Positions 1-7,883 of a DNA stretch of 13,102 bases are shown piece by piece; the stretch's first letter is position 1, and every line of letters begins with the position of its first letter. The position numbers were made by a program, and so were the translations under genes. Source of the DNA: Clostridia bacterium (GTDB lineage: Bacteria > Bacillota > Clostridia > UBA1381); the NCBI GenBank assembly GCA_008668455.1, contig RQCD01000179.1:1-13102 (forward strand), in the 5' to 3' direction. The notes under the pieces were generated by a model. The model saw only the letters and a program-made list of their open reading frames with translations. It was not told the DNA's origin and did not search any database.

Positions 1-69
1 AATTTTCTTTCAGACTTCGGTTTTGTGCCTTATCGCGCGGAAAGGAATGGTTATAAACATGAAGAATAA
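1..69 (+). CDS. C-terminal tail of an upstream gene, possibly scpB (partial)
   Basis: The first frame is open from the window edge to a TAA at 67-69 and encodes 22 residues ending in KHEE. It stops 9 bases before the next start, so it reads as the end of an operon partner. Upstream of the DUF2953/YtfJ pair, Firmicutes often carry the condensin accessory gene scpB, and the residues FLSDFG loosely resemble the end of ScpB. That identity rests on gene order and a very short match. The other two forward frames give less protein-like peptides. Confidence 0.4.
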   Translation, partial: NFLSDFGFVPYRAERNGYKHEE

Positions 70-78
70 GAGGTGCAT

Positions 79-735
79 ATGGGCTATCTGATCTTATTCC
101 TGATTGCGGCGGTACTTTTGGTACTGCTTTTTGCGCCGCTGGACGCAGAGCTTTTCTATCATAAAAACCTGTATAATCAGGAGGAGCATTTTACCCTGCG
201 GTATTTCGGAATCAAAATTCCGATACCAAAAGGGGAGAAAAAAAAGCAAAAAGAGAAAAAAGAAGAAGCAGAGGAACAGGAGAAAACGGCGGATGAATCG
301 GTTCTTGCGCGTGTAAAAGCGTTTCGGAGCGCTTATCAGCTGCTTCGGGAGGACTTGTCGGCTATTTTGCACTTTCTATCCAAAAAAGCAGTACGAATCC
401 GGGAATTTTCCTTTTCTTTGGATTTTGGTTTGGAGGATCCGGCGCTGACCGGGATTTTAAGCGGCATTGTCTATGGTGTGTACTATAATCTGCTTGCCTT
501 AATTGATCAGAACCTCCGGCTGGAAAAAACCGAAACAAGAATTTCTCCGGATTTTCAAACCCGCTGCTTTGATCTTCGGTTTCGCTGCATATTGCGGATC
601 AAACCTGCACATATTATCATTGTGCTGTTAAAATGTTTTAAAATATACTTAAAATACAGAAAAAAAAGAAAGGAAGTTGATGGTCATGGAGCATCCGATT
701 CAAGGGCTGATGGACACAGCAATGAAAAATATTAA
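79..735 (+). CDS. DUF2953 domain membrane-anchored protein (YtfI-like)
   Basis: This 218-residue protein starts with a single strongly hydrophobic segment at about residues 2-20 that should anchor it in the membrane. A very charged Lys/Glu stretch follows at about 50-75, then a mixed alpha/beta region. That layout and its place immediately before ytfJ match the DUF2953 (YtfI) proteins of spore formers, whose biochemical role is not established. I chose the ATG at 79 because AAGAGGTG lies just upstream; a GTG at 73 in the same frame would add two residues. The last 18 codons overlap the start of the next gene in another frame and encode a hydrophilic Gly/Ser/Asp-rich tail. A role linked to sporulation is inferred from the neighbour. 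Confidence 0.8.
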   Translation: MGYLILFLIAAVLLVLLFAPLDAELFYHKNLYNQEEHFTLRYFGIKIPIPKGEKKKQKEKKEEAEEQEKTADESVLARVKAFRSAYQLLREDLSAILHFLSKKAVRIREFSFSLDFGLEDPALTGILSGIVYGVYYNLLALIDQNLRLEKTETRISPDFQTRCFDLRFRCILRIKPAHIIIVLLKCFKIYLKYRKKRKEVDGHGASDSRADGHSNEKY

Positions 736-1126
736 GGCGATGGTGGACGTGGATACGATTATCGGCGATCCGGTCACCACACCGGACGGGAGTGTGATTA
801 TTCCGATCTCCACTGTCTCCTTTGGCTTTGGCGCAGGAGGAAGTGAATTTTCTCCGAAAAGCACAGCCGTTCCGGGAAGTGATTCCCTGTTTGGCGGCGG
901 CTGCGGCGGCGGCGCAAATGTCAAGCCGATTGCGTTTTTAGTCATGAGCGGAGGAAATGTGCGCCTGTTGCCGGTGAGTGATTCTGCGTCTCCCATGGAC
1001 AAGCTGGTGGATCTTGTTCCGGAGCTTTTGGGAAAAATGAATCAAGCTGTATCCGGTATCGCGAAAAAGGTCAGCGGCAAGGAGAAAAAGCAGGAAGAAG
1101 CAGCAGAGGTTGATGTTGCGGAATGA
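680..1126 (+). CDS. ytfJ: Sporulation protein YtfJ / GerW family
   Basis: The 148-residue product begins with HPIQGLM, then a helix and DVDTIIGDPV, the signature N-terminus of YtfJ/GerW. A Gly-rich block follows (FGFGAGGSEF, then GGGCGGGANVKPIAFLV) and a Lys/Glu-rich tail. In Bacillus, GerW is made in the forespore under sigma F and is needed for germination through one of the germinant receptors; its chemistry is unknown. The start is either ATG 680 or ATG 686; AAAGGAAG at 669-676 is better spaced for 680. The gene overlaps DUF2953 by about 56 bases, which suggests translational coupling. No forespore promoter is evident directly upstream, so it is probably read from the upstream genes. Confidence 0.92.
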   Translation: MVMEHPIQGLMDTAMKNIKAMVDVDTIIGDPVTTPDGSVIIPISTVSFGFGAGGSEFSPKSTAVPGSDSLFGGGCGGGANVKPIAFLVMSGGNVRLLPVSDSASPMDKLVDLVPELLGKMNQAVSGIAKKVSGKEKKQEEAAEVDVAE

Positions 1127-1132
1127 TCAAAA

Positions 1133-1155
1133 GGGGGCTGCCGGGTGCAGCCCTC
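1133..1155 (+). terminator. GC-rich hairpin after ytfJ, possible terminator
   Basis: GGGCTGC at 1135-1141 pairs with GCAGCCC at 1147-1153 around a five-base loop, and the stem extends by a G-U and a G-C pair. It follows the ytfJ stop by 6 bases. No T-run follows (CACACAATAC), so it may be an inefficient terminator or a transcript-stabilising 3' hairpin. Confidence 0.5.
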
Positions 1156-1188
1156 ACACAATACATACATTAAGGATTGATTTTTAAA

Positions 1189-3030
1189 ATGCCATTTTCA
1201 GAACGTGACAAAATTTTAATGAAAGTACAAAAGCCGACCCGGTATACCGGCGGAGAGATGAACCAATGTGTGAAAAATCCTGCCGATGTACAGGTTCGGT
1301 TTGCTTTTTGTTTTCCGGATTTGTACGAAATTGCAATGTCTCATCTGGGAATTAAAATCCTGTATCATACGCTCAACCAGCGTGAGGACACCTATTGCGA
1401 GAGGGTTTTTGCGCCTTGGGCGGATATGGAGGAGGAAATGCGCAGCCGGGATCATAAGCTGTTCGCATTAGAAAGCGGAGAGGAGATTACGCATTTCGAT
1501 ATTGTCGGCTTTACCCTGCAATATGAACTGTGCTATTCCAATGTCTTAAATATGCTGGATTTAGCCGGGATTCCGCTGCGCTCAGCAGAGCGCGGAGAAA
1601 ACGATCCGGTAATCTGTGCCGGAGGTCCTTGTGCCTATAATGCAGAGCCGATTGCAGAATATATTGATTTCTTCATGCTGGGCGAGGGAGAGGAGCTGAT
1701 CCATGAGGCGGTGGATTGCTATCTGGAATGGAAAAAGCAGGGAAGAATCAGCAGGAAACAGCTGTTAGAAAGGCTTGCGGAGCTTGACGGTGTTTATGTT
1801 CCGTCCTTTTATGATGTGGAATATGACGAGACCGGGCGCGTTATTTCCATCACCCCGAACAATCCGCATGCGAAGAAAACCGTCTTAAAGCGCATTATGC
1901 CGGACTTTGACAAAACCCCTGCGCCGGATTCGATCATTGTACCGTTTGGGGAAATCGTACACGACCGTGTTATGCTGGAGGTGTTCCGCGGCTGCATCCG
2001 CGGCTGCCGGTTCTGCCAGGCAGGGTATGTTTACCGTCCGGTACGTGAGCGAAAGGCAGAAACCCTCACCGAGCTTGCAGATAAGCTGTTATCGTGCAGC
2101 GGCTATGACGAGATTTCGCTTTCCTCTCTTAGCACAAGTGATTACCGGGAATTGAGAGAATTAACCGACGCCCTTTTAGAAATGACCGAAAAGAAGAAAA
2201 TCGGACTTTCTCTCCCGTCGCTCCGGATTGATAATTTTTCGCTGGAGCTGATGGAAAAGGTGCAAAAGGTGCGGAAAACCGGTATCACCTTTGCGCCGGA
2301 GGCAGGAACGCAGCGGTTAAGGGATGTTATTAATAAGAATATTACAGAGGAAAACATTTTAAAATCGACAAAAATGCTGTTTGAGGGCGGCTGGACGAAT
2401 GTGAAGCTGTATTTTATGATCGGTTTGCCGACTGAAACCTTAGAGGATGTCTGCGGAATTGCGGAGCTTGCACAGAAGGTTCTGGGCGTTTATTTTGAAA
2501 CTCCGAAGGAGGAGCGCGCAAAAAATATTAATATCACCGTCAGCACCTCAAGCTTTATTCCGAAACCGTTCACGGCATTCCAGTGGGCAAAGCAGGATAC
2601 CCGGGAGGAGATTGTTGAAAAACAGAACGCTCTGAAAAATGCAATTACCTCGCGCCGTATCCGCTACAACTGGCATGATAATAAAACAAGCTATCTGGAG
2701 GGAGTGTTTGCACGCGGCGACCGGCGGCTTTCTAAGGTGGTTGCGCGCGCAGTGGAATTAGGCTGCAAGTTTGACGGCTGGAATGAATATTTCCGGTTTG
2801 ATTTGTGGATGCAGGCATTTTCCGACTGCGGCATTGATCCGGATTTTTACCTCCGGGAGCGCAGCTATGACGAGGTACTTCCCTGGGATCACATCAGCGT
2901 TGGGGTGACAAAAGAATTTTTCATGCGGGAAAACGAAAGGGCAAAGCGTGCAGAAACAACGCCGAACTGCCGGGAAAAATGCGCCGGCTGCGGAGTCAGC
3001 CGATTCAAAACGGGGGTTTGCTATGAGTAA
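1189..3030 (+). CDS. TIGR03960-type B12-binding-like / radical SAM protein
   Basis: This 613-residue protein carries a radical-SAM cluster motif CxxxCxxC in VFRGCIRGCRFC, with the first Cys at residue 269. An N-terminal region of about 240 residues resembles a cobalamin-binding fold and includes CAGGPCAYNAEPIAEYIDFFMLGEGEE. The C-terminus has a Cys-rich end, CREKCAGCGVSRFKTGVCYE. This matches TIGR03960, a clostridial family of unknown reaction that almost always pairs with the TIGR03936/DUF2344 protein encoded next. The ATG at 1189 is preferred over a TTG at 1177 because AAGGA at 1172-1176 leaves room only for the ATG, and family members begin near ERDKIL. It overlaps the next gene by 8 bases, supporting co-translation. 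A role in RNA or protein modification is commonly guessed but unproven. Confidence 0.9.
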   Translation: MPFSERDKILMKVQKPTRYTGGEMNQCVKNPADVQVRFAFCFPDLYEIAMSHLGIKILYHTLNQREDTYCERVFAPWADMEEEMRSRDHKLFALESGEEITHFDIVGFTLQYELCYSNVLNMLDLAGIPLRSAERGENDPVICAGGPCAYNAEPIAEYIDFFMLGEGEELIHEAVDCYLEWKKQGRISRKQLLERLAELDGVYVPSFYDVEYDETGRVISITPNNPHAKKTVLKRIMPDFDKTPAPDSIIVPFGEIVHDRVMLEVFRGCIRGCRFCQAGYVYRPVRERKAETLTELADKLLSCSGYDEISLSSLSTSDYRELRELTDALLEMTEKKKIGLSLPSLRIDNFSLELMEKVQKVRKTGITFAPEAGTQRLRDVINKNITEENILKSTKMLFEGGWTNVKLYFMIGLPTETLEDVCGIAELAQKVLGVYFETPKEERAKNINITVSTSSFIPKPFTAFQWAKQDTREEIVEKQNALKNAITSRRIRYNWHDNKTSYLEGVFARGDRRLSKVVARAVELGCKFDGWNEYFRFDLWMQAFSDCGIDPDFYLRERSYDEVLPWDHISVGVTKEFFMRENERAKRAETTPNCREKCAGCGVSRFKTGVCYE

Positions 3031-3688
3031 TTACGTTTTAAAATACAGCCGGGATGCAAGAGTGCGCTATATCTCACATCTGGATTTTGTGCGGATGTTC
3101 CATCGTGCGGTTCGCCGTTCCGGACTTCCTATGTCCTTTTCGCAAGGCTTTAATCCGCATCCGATTATGACGGTTGCCATGCCGCTTTCGGTTGGCGTCA
3201 CTGCGGACGGGGAATTAATGAAAATCGGCTTTGAGGGAGAATACACCGAAAAGGAGCTGACCGACGCACTAAACCGCGCCCTGCCGGACGGTTTCAGGAT
3301 TGTCGCAGCGGCGAAGGCGGAGGGGAAAAATCCTGATTTTGCAAAGCTTGACCGTGCCGTCTATACGGTCGAGATCGAAACAAAGGATGCAGTTTCGTTG
3401 GATTTAGAGCAGTTTTTGCAGCATGAGTCGCTATTGGTGATGAAGAAATCAAAAAGCGGCATCCGGGAATCGGACATCCGCCCGCATATTTTCCGGATGA
3501 AGCTGATGGAAGAAAACGACCGGTTCTGCACAATTTCCATGTGCATTTCGGCAGGAAATCAGTATAACCTCAAGCCGGATACCGTCATTGAGGCAATGGA
3601 GAAATATATTGAAGGTTTTTCTCCGGAATTTTTTATGGTACATCGGAATGCGATGCTGGCAGGGAATATAGAATATCTTTCAAAATAA
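3023..3688 (+). CDS. TIGR03936 / DUF2344 radical-SAM-associated protein
   Basis: The 221-residue product opens with YVLKYSRDARVRYISHLDF, then RRSGLPMSFSQGFNPHP and AMPLSVGVTADGE, all typical of the DUF2344 family that accompanies TIGR03960 radical-SAM proteins. It has no iron-sulfur Cys motif or membrane segment. The ATG at 3023 lies inside the end of the previous gene and follows GGGGG at 3012-3016; the open frame extends further upstream but only inside the radical-SAM gene. The partner is probably a substrate-handling subunit of the same enzyme, inferred from constant co-occurrence. In many Clostridia the next gene is ribonuclease G; here it is a carbohydrate gene instead. Confidence 0.9.
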   Translation: MSNYVLKYSRDARVRYISHLDFVRMFHRAVRRSGLPMSFSQGFNPHPIMTVAMPLSVGVTADGELMKIGFEGEYTEKELTDALNRALPDGFRIVAAAKAEGKNPDFAKLDRAVYTVEIETKDAVSLDLEQFLQHESLLVMKKSKSGIRESDIRPHIFRMKLMEENDRFCTISMCISAGNQYNLKPDTVIEAMEKYIEGFSPEFFMVHRNAMLAGNIEYLSK

Positions 3689-3709
3689 AAAAAGGAGGAA
3701 CATTTAGTA

Positions 3710-5332
3710 ATGAAAAAAAGATTTGAAATCGGAGCTGCAATGGAAAGTGATACGGAATACATTGCAGAAGAAACAATTTATCATGTTTATCAAAAGGACA
3801 CTGTTCGATTATCAGACGAACGGTATATTCCGCAGCGCGGAAAGTCGGAGCCGGAATTTGACGCATTTCTTGTAATCAGGGACCGAAAAAATATTACTTT
3901 GGATTTTGGCGGCGCAACCATTGTCCTGCATGGGAAAATTCAGCCGTTTCTTCTTGACGGTGCAGAGAACATTACGATCAAAAACTGTAAAGTCACCTAC
4001 GACCGGCCGCCGTTTACTGAGTTTACGATTCTCGAAACAGGTGCAGACTTTGTGAAATTGAAAGCAAGTGAAGGCTGTACCTACCGGATTGAGGATCGAA
4101 AGCTGATTCCCTGTTCTGATACATGGGAAAACACAGAGCTAAACTGCGCAGGACACTTTCACCAGGTATTTGATGCAGAAACCGGAAAGGGATACGGTCT
4201 GCATCTCGGAAAAATCGGAGAGCCGTATGTTGAGGACCCGCGCCCGTTCCCGGTAGATTCGTACAAGGTCAGACAGGAGGGTGAATATGTTATTCTAACC
4301 GGCAGAATTCCGGATTTCTATCAGCCGGGCAGAAAGCTTGTGGTGACGCATGAGCCGAGAAACATTTCAAGCGTCTTTATGATTGATTCTAAAAATATCT
4401 CTATTGAAAACTATCGCGTATTATGCGGTTTCGGTATGGGAATTTATGCGCACCGAACGGAAAATATTACGCTGGATCATGTGATTTTTGATAACGTCGA
4501 CGGCTCTCCTTTTATTGTGAGCAATGCGGCAGACGCAGTACATACCTTTGGTACAAGCGGCAGATTTGAAATTAAAAACAGCATTTTCCGCGGAATGATT
4601 GATGATGCTATTAATATCCACAGCAATTTCCGGACAGTGGATCATGTTTGCGGAAACGTTTTATATTCTAATCTTGCCTCCTGCGAGGTACAGGTCCGGA
4701 ATTTATACAAGGCAGGCGATACCATTGTAGTATATAAAGGAGCAACTCTGGAAAAAGCAGCGGAATATGTGATTGAAAAAGTGGAGAATGTGGATGAGGA
4801 CATGAGAAAATTCACCCTCGACCGCCCTTGTCAGGAACATCAAAGCGGTGATCTGATTGAGAATATGAGCTGTAATTGTGATGTGACGATTGAAAATTGT
4901 GTCATGGGAAATGCCAATTCACATCTGAGGTTTCAGTCGCGCGGAAAATTTGTGATGTCAAATTGTGAGGATGAATTGGAAATCCTCCTTTCAGGAGACG
5001 CCTCCTACTGGTTTGAGTCCGGTCCGATCACAGATTTAACGATAGAAAATTGTAGGTTTAAAACAGATCATGCGAAAATCTCAATCACAAGCGAAGTAAT
5101 GCCAACGGAAAAAGAGCCGTATTATCATAAAAATATTAAGGTTTTGAACAATGAATTTGATTCCGAAACACCAATCACCGGCGGCTATGCAGATGGTATT
5201 GTATTCTTAGGCAACAAGAACGCACTTGGCAAAAAAATGAAATTAGAGCTTGTCAACTGCGGAAGTGTGGAGGCAGACAATTGTGAAATTGAGAGAAAAA
5301 CAGAAGTAAAAACAGAATTAAAGGTTAATTGA
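3710..5332 (+). CDS. Right-handed parallel beta-helix protein, GH110-like (alpha-1,3-galactosidase family)
   Basis: The protein has 540 residues and no signal peptide. Repeated short strands of the type NITLDFGG, NITIKNCKV, NISIENYRV, NITLDHVIF and DVTIENCVM show a right-handed parallel beta-helix. The segment HGKIQPFLLDG...TYDRPPFTE, followed later by SNAADAVHTFG and MIDDAINIHSNF, resembles glycoside hydrolase family 110, which removes terminal alpha-1,3-galactose with inversion. From memory, a structurally studied GH110 enzyme uses Asp321, Asp344 and Asp345. Here D275, D298 and D299 have exactly that 23/24 spacing, which supports an intact active site. A strong AGGAGG at 3693-3698 precedes the start. 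It lies 21 bases after the DUF2344 gene and 7 bases before the next gene. Being cytoplasmic, it would act on imported oligosaccharides. Another beta-helix glycosidase or lyase remains possible. Confidence 0.75.
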   Translation: MKKRFEIGAAMESDTEYIAEETIYHVYQKDTVRLSDERYIPQRGKSEPEFDAFLVIRDRKNITLDFGGATIVLHGKIQPFLLDGAENITIKNCKVTYDRPPFTEFTILETGADFVKLKASEGCTYRIEDRKLIPCSDTWENTELNCAGHFHQVFDAETGKGYGLHLGKIGEPYVEDPRPFPVDSYKVRQEGEYVILTGRIPDFYQPGRKLVVTHEPRNISSVFMIDSKNISIENYRVLCGFGMGIYAHRTENITLDHVIFDNVDGSPFIVSNAADAVHTFGTSGRFEIKNSIFRGMIDDAINIHSNFRTVDHVCGNVLYSNLASCEVQVRNLYKAGDTIVVYKGATLEKAAEYVIEKVENVDEDMRKFTLDRPCQEHQSGDLIENMSCNCDVTIENCVMGNANSHLRFQSRGKFVMSNCEDELEILLSGDASYWFESGPITDLTIENCRFKTDHAKISITSEVMPTEKEPYYHKNIKVLNNEFDSETPITGGYADGIVFLGNKNALGKKMKLELVNCGSVEADNCEIERKTEVKTELKVN

Positions 5333-5339
5333 GGGCACT

Positions 5340-7019
5340 ATGAAAGAGCAATATATAAATCTCATGGAAAAGGTCTTTTGTGCATATTCTGCAGCGCAGA
5401 TCGATGCGTATCTCCAAAAGACACGGAAAGAAGGATTATCGGAGCACGGATTTCCTCGCTTAACTGCAAATCTTGGGATTCTGCTTTCACATGGGCGAAA
5501 ACAAAATTTAAAAGACAGCTTTCTGGAAATGATGAATCTGTGCTGTAGCGAGATGCCGACCGCTTTTGAAAAAAAGGGCTGGATGGTTGGAAATGATTTT
5601 TCAGTGAAAGAAATTGTGTTTTGTTTGATGGAAATAGAGCAAGCCAAGCTTTTTGATCCGAGCGTCACGCAAAAGTGGAGATCGGACTTGAAAAAAATTG
5701 TACCGGAAAAGACCTATAGCGTTATAAGTCCGTTTCCGCCGGAGCGTGTGAACAATTGGGCGGCATTTGGTGCGGCAAGCGAGCAGGTAAGAAAGTATGC
5801 AGGGATTGGGAGAGAGGATGCGTTTGTTGAAAATCAGATTCAATCCCAGTTACTGTCCTTTGATTCAAATGGAATGTACCGTGATCCACACGAACCAATG
5901 GTATATGATGTGGTGGCGAGACTGCAGCTTGCTGTGGCATTGCATTTTGGATATGAAGGGGAGGGAAGAAAAAAGCTTTTGGAGCAGCTTTTACAGGCAT
6001 CGGAGATTACCTTGAAAATGCAGTCAATTAGCGGAGAAATTCCGTTTGGAGGGCGAAGCAATCAGTTTTTACATAATGAGGCGTGCTTTGCGGCGCTTTG
6101 TGAATTTTACGCGGTGCTATGGAAACGATATAACGATGAAGAAAAGGCAGTCATGTTTCGTTCGTCTGCTCAGCGGGCGATTGAAAACCTGAAGCAATGG
6201 CTTGATAACGATCCGATTCACCATGTGAAAAATTATTATGATCTTGATAGTCAGTATGGATGCGAATGCTATGCATACTTTGATAAGTATATGATCACAA
6301 CTGCTTCTTGGCTATATTTGGCATATGTTTTTTCGGATGACTCAATTAGTAGTGACCGTGACCTTGAATGCGAAAACTATATTTGTGAAACCACACCGCA
6401 TTTTCATAAGCTTTTTTGTAAATTTAACGAATACTTTTTAGAAATTGACACAAATGCGGATACTAATTACGATAGCAGCGGCTTGGGGAGAATCCATAGA
6501 CTTGGTGCACCGTCAGCGCTTTGTATTTCTGTACCCTTTACCAAAACTCCGAGCTATGGTATTGATATTGAAAATCCCTCCAATTATTCCATAAGCGGGG
6601 GAATTAAAACAGAGTGTGGTTTTTGCTATGGCTTTGATGAGGGAATTGTCTGCAAAATGACAGAACAGAGTTTAACAAAGGACGCTGCACGAATCAAACT
6701 GGAATATCGAAAGGAAAATCAATTTTTATTCTATCAGTCTGTGTCCGTTTCGGAGGGCGGAGTTGAAATCATTCTGGAGGGAAAAGGCGGACTTGAAATA
6801 ACATTTCCGGTCTTTGCGTTTGACGGCAGGCGGCATACAGAGATCAGTGTGTCTGAAGAAAAAATAGAGGTGCAGTATCAGAATTATGTATGCAGTTTTT
6901 CTACAAATGTAGGAAAAATCGAGGATAAAAAACAGATGCTGGCGAATCGAAACGGACATTACCGTGCGTTTTCTGTAAGCGGCAGAGATTTGATTGTCTT
7001 AAAAATTAAAATTGATTAA
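5340..7019 (+). CDS. Unrecognised 559-residue protein, probable alpha/alpha-toroid carbohydrate-active enzyme
   Basis: I do not recognise this family with confidence. The first 350 or so residues look mostly helical with repeated aromatic-rich helices. Conserved-looking motifs are NNWAAFG (from residue 138), NGMYRDPHEPMVYD (from 177), GEIPFGGRSNQFLHNEA (from 232) and DSQYGCECYAYFDKYM (from 303). The last 200 residues are strand-rich with alternating hydrophobics. A helical toroid followed by a beta-sandwich is the build of several polysaccharide lyases and of GH88/GH105/GH154-like enzymes, so a glycan-cleaving role is inferred. There is no signal peptide. It starts 7 bases after the GH110-like gene with GAGGG at 5331-5335, so the two should be co-translated. 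By eye it is more AT-rich than the flanking housekeeping genes. Confidence 0.7.
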   Translation: MKEQYINLMEKVFCAYSAAQIDAYLQKTRKEGLSEHGFPRLTANLGILLSHGRKQNLKDSFLEMMNLCCSEMPTAFEKKGWMVGNDFSVKEIVFCLMEIEQAKLFDPSVTQKWRSDLKKIVPEKTYSVISPFPPERVNNWAAFGAASEQVRKYAGIGREDAFVENQIQSQLLSFDSNGMYRDPHEPMVYDVVARLQLAVALHFGYEGEGRKKLLEQLLQASEITLKMQSISGEIPFGGRSNQFLHNEACFAALCEFYAVLWKRYNDEEKAVMFRSSAQRAIENLKQWLDNDPIHHVKNYYDLDSQYGCECYAYFDKYMITTASWLYLAYVFSDDSISSDRDLECENYICETTPHFHKLFCKFNEYFLEIDTNADTNYDSSGLGRIHRLGAPSALCISVPFTKTPSYGIDIENPSNYSISGGIKTECGFCYGFDEGIVCKMTEQSLTKDAARIKLEYRKENQFLFYQSVSVSEGGVEIILEGKGGLEITFPVFAFDGRRHTEISVSEEKIEVQYQNYVCSFSTNVGKIEDKKQMLANRNGHYRAFSVSGRDLIVLKIKID

Positions 7020-7023
7020 GCAC

Positions 7024-7052
7024 TTGAAAAGACAGAAGAAATATGTTAAAAT
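7024..7052 (+). promoter_or_regulatory. Probable sigma-A promoter with extended -10 for the SDR gene
   Basis: TTGAAA at 7024-7029 and TAAAAT at 7047-7052 are separated by 17 bases, and TG at 7044-7045 gives an extended -10. Initiation would fall near 7059, about 37 bases before the SDR start. This could let the SDR be made independently of the two upstream genes. Confidence 0.5.
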
Positions 7053-7095
7053 AAAACCAGGTGGTAGAAAATACATATGCAAAGGAAGGAACACG

Positions 7096-7881
7096 ATGGA
7101 CATTTTAAAGGACTTTAGTTTAGAAGGAAAGGTTGCCCTGATCACAGGCGCGTCCTACGGAATCGGCTATGCGATTGCAAAGGCATATGCGTCTGCCGGT
7201 GCAAAAATTGCTTTCTGCGATATCAAGCCGGAGCTTGTGGAAAAAGGACTTGCTTCCTATCAGGAGGATGGAATTGAGGCACATGGCTATGTCTGCAATG
7301 TCTGCGATGAAGCACAGGTGCAGGAAATGGTGCAGAAAATTGAAAAGGATTTAGGCGGAATTGATATTTTAGTGAATAACGCCGGAATCATTAAGCGGAT
7401 TCCGATGTGCGAAATGACAGCAGAGGAATTTCGTCAGGTGATTGACGTGGACTTAAATGCTCCGTTTATCTGCGCAAAGGCGGTTATTCCGGGCATGATC
7501 AAAAAGGGACACGGAAAAATCATTAATATCTGCTCTATGATGAGTGAGTTAGGACGGGAAACGGTTTCTGCGTATGCAGCAGCTAAGGGCGGACTCAAAA
7601 TGCTGACCCGGAATATCTGCTCGGAATATGGCGAGTATAATATCCAGTGTAATGGCATTGGCCCCGGTTATATTGCCACACCGCAAACCGCACCGCTTCG
7701 TACTGAGGGACATCCGTTTAACAGCTTTATCATTTCCAAGACGCCGGCGGCACGCTGGGGTACAACGGAGGATCTGATGGGACCGGCTGTATTTTTGGCA
7801 TCCGACGCGTCCAACTTTGTAAACGGACATGTTTTGTATGTAGACGGCGGAATTTTAGCTTATATTGGAAAACAACCGTAA
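7096..7881 (+). CDS. SDR-family oxidoreductase, gluconate 5-dehydrogenase-like
   Basis: This 261-residue classical short-chain dehydrogenase has the Rossmann cofactor motif TGASYGIG at 17-24, NNAG at 94-97, catalytic Ser147, Tyr160 and Lys164 (YAAAK), and VDGG near the end. The opening DFSLEGKVALITGAS and the overall sequence resemble gluconate 5-dehydrogenase (IdnO) and the related KduD, which interconvert keto-sugar acids and sugar acids with NAD(P)H. I chose ATG 7096 because AAGGAAGGA at 7082-7090 is ideally placed and family members start here; the frame runs upstream without a supported start. It follows the carbohydrate genes by 76 bases and is followed by a terminator. The exact substrate cannot be read from sequence. 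Confidence 0.88.
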   Translation: MDILKDFSLEGKVALITGASYGIGYAIAKAYASAGAKIAFCDIKPELVEKGLASYQEDGIEAHGYVCNVCDEAQVQEMVQKIEKDLGGIDILVNNAGIIKRIPMCEMTAEEFRQVIDVDLNAPFICAKAVIPGMIKKGHGKIINICSMMSELGRETVSAYAAAKGGLKMLTRNICSEYGEYNIQCNGIGPGYIATPQTAPLRTEGHPFNSFIISKTPAARWGTTEDLMGPAVFLASDASNFVNGHVLYVDGGILAYIGKQP

Positions 7882-7883
7882 TG

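Noticed and set aside
94..372. Minus-strand frame with a Phe/Leu-rich hydrophobic stretch
   Set aside because: It is the complement of the Lys/Glu-rich segment of the DUF2953 gene, so the hydrophobicity is a composition artefact.
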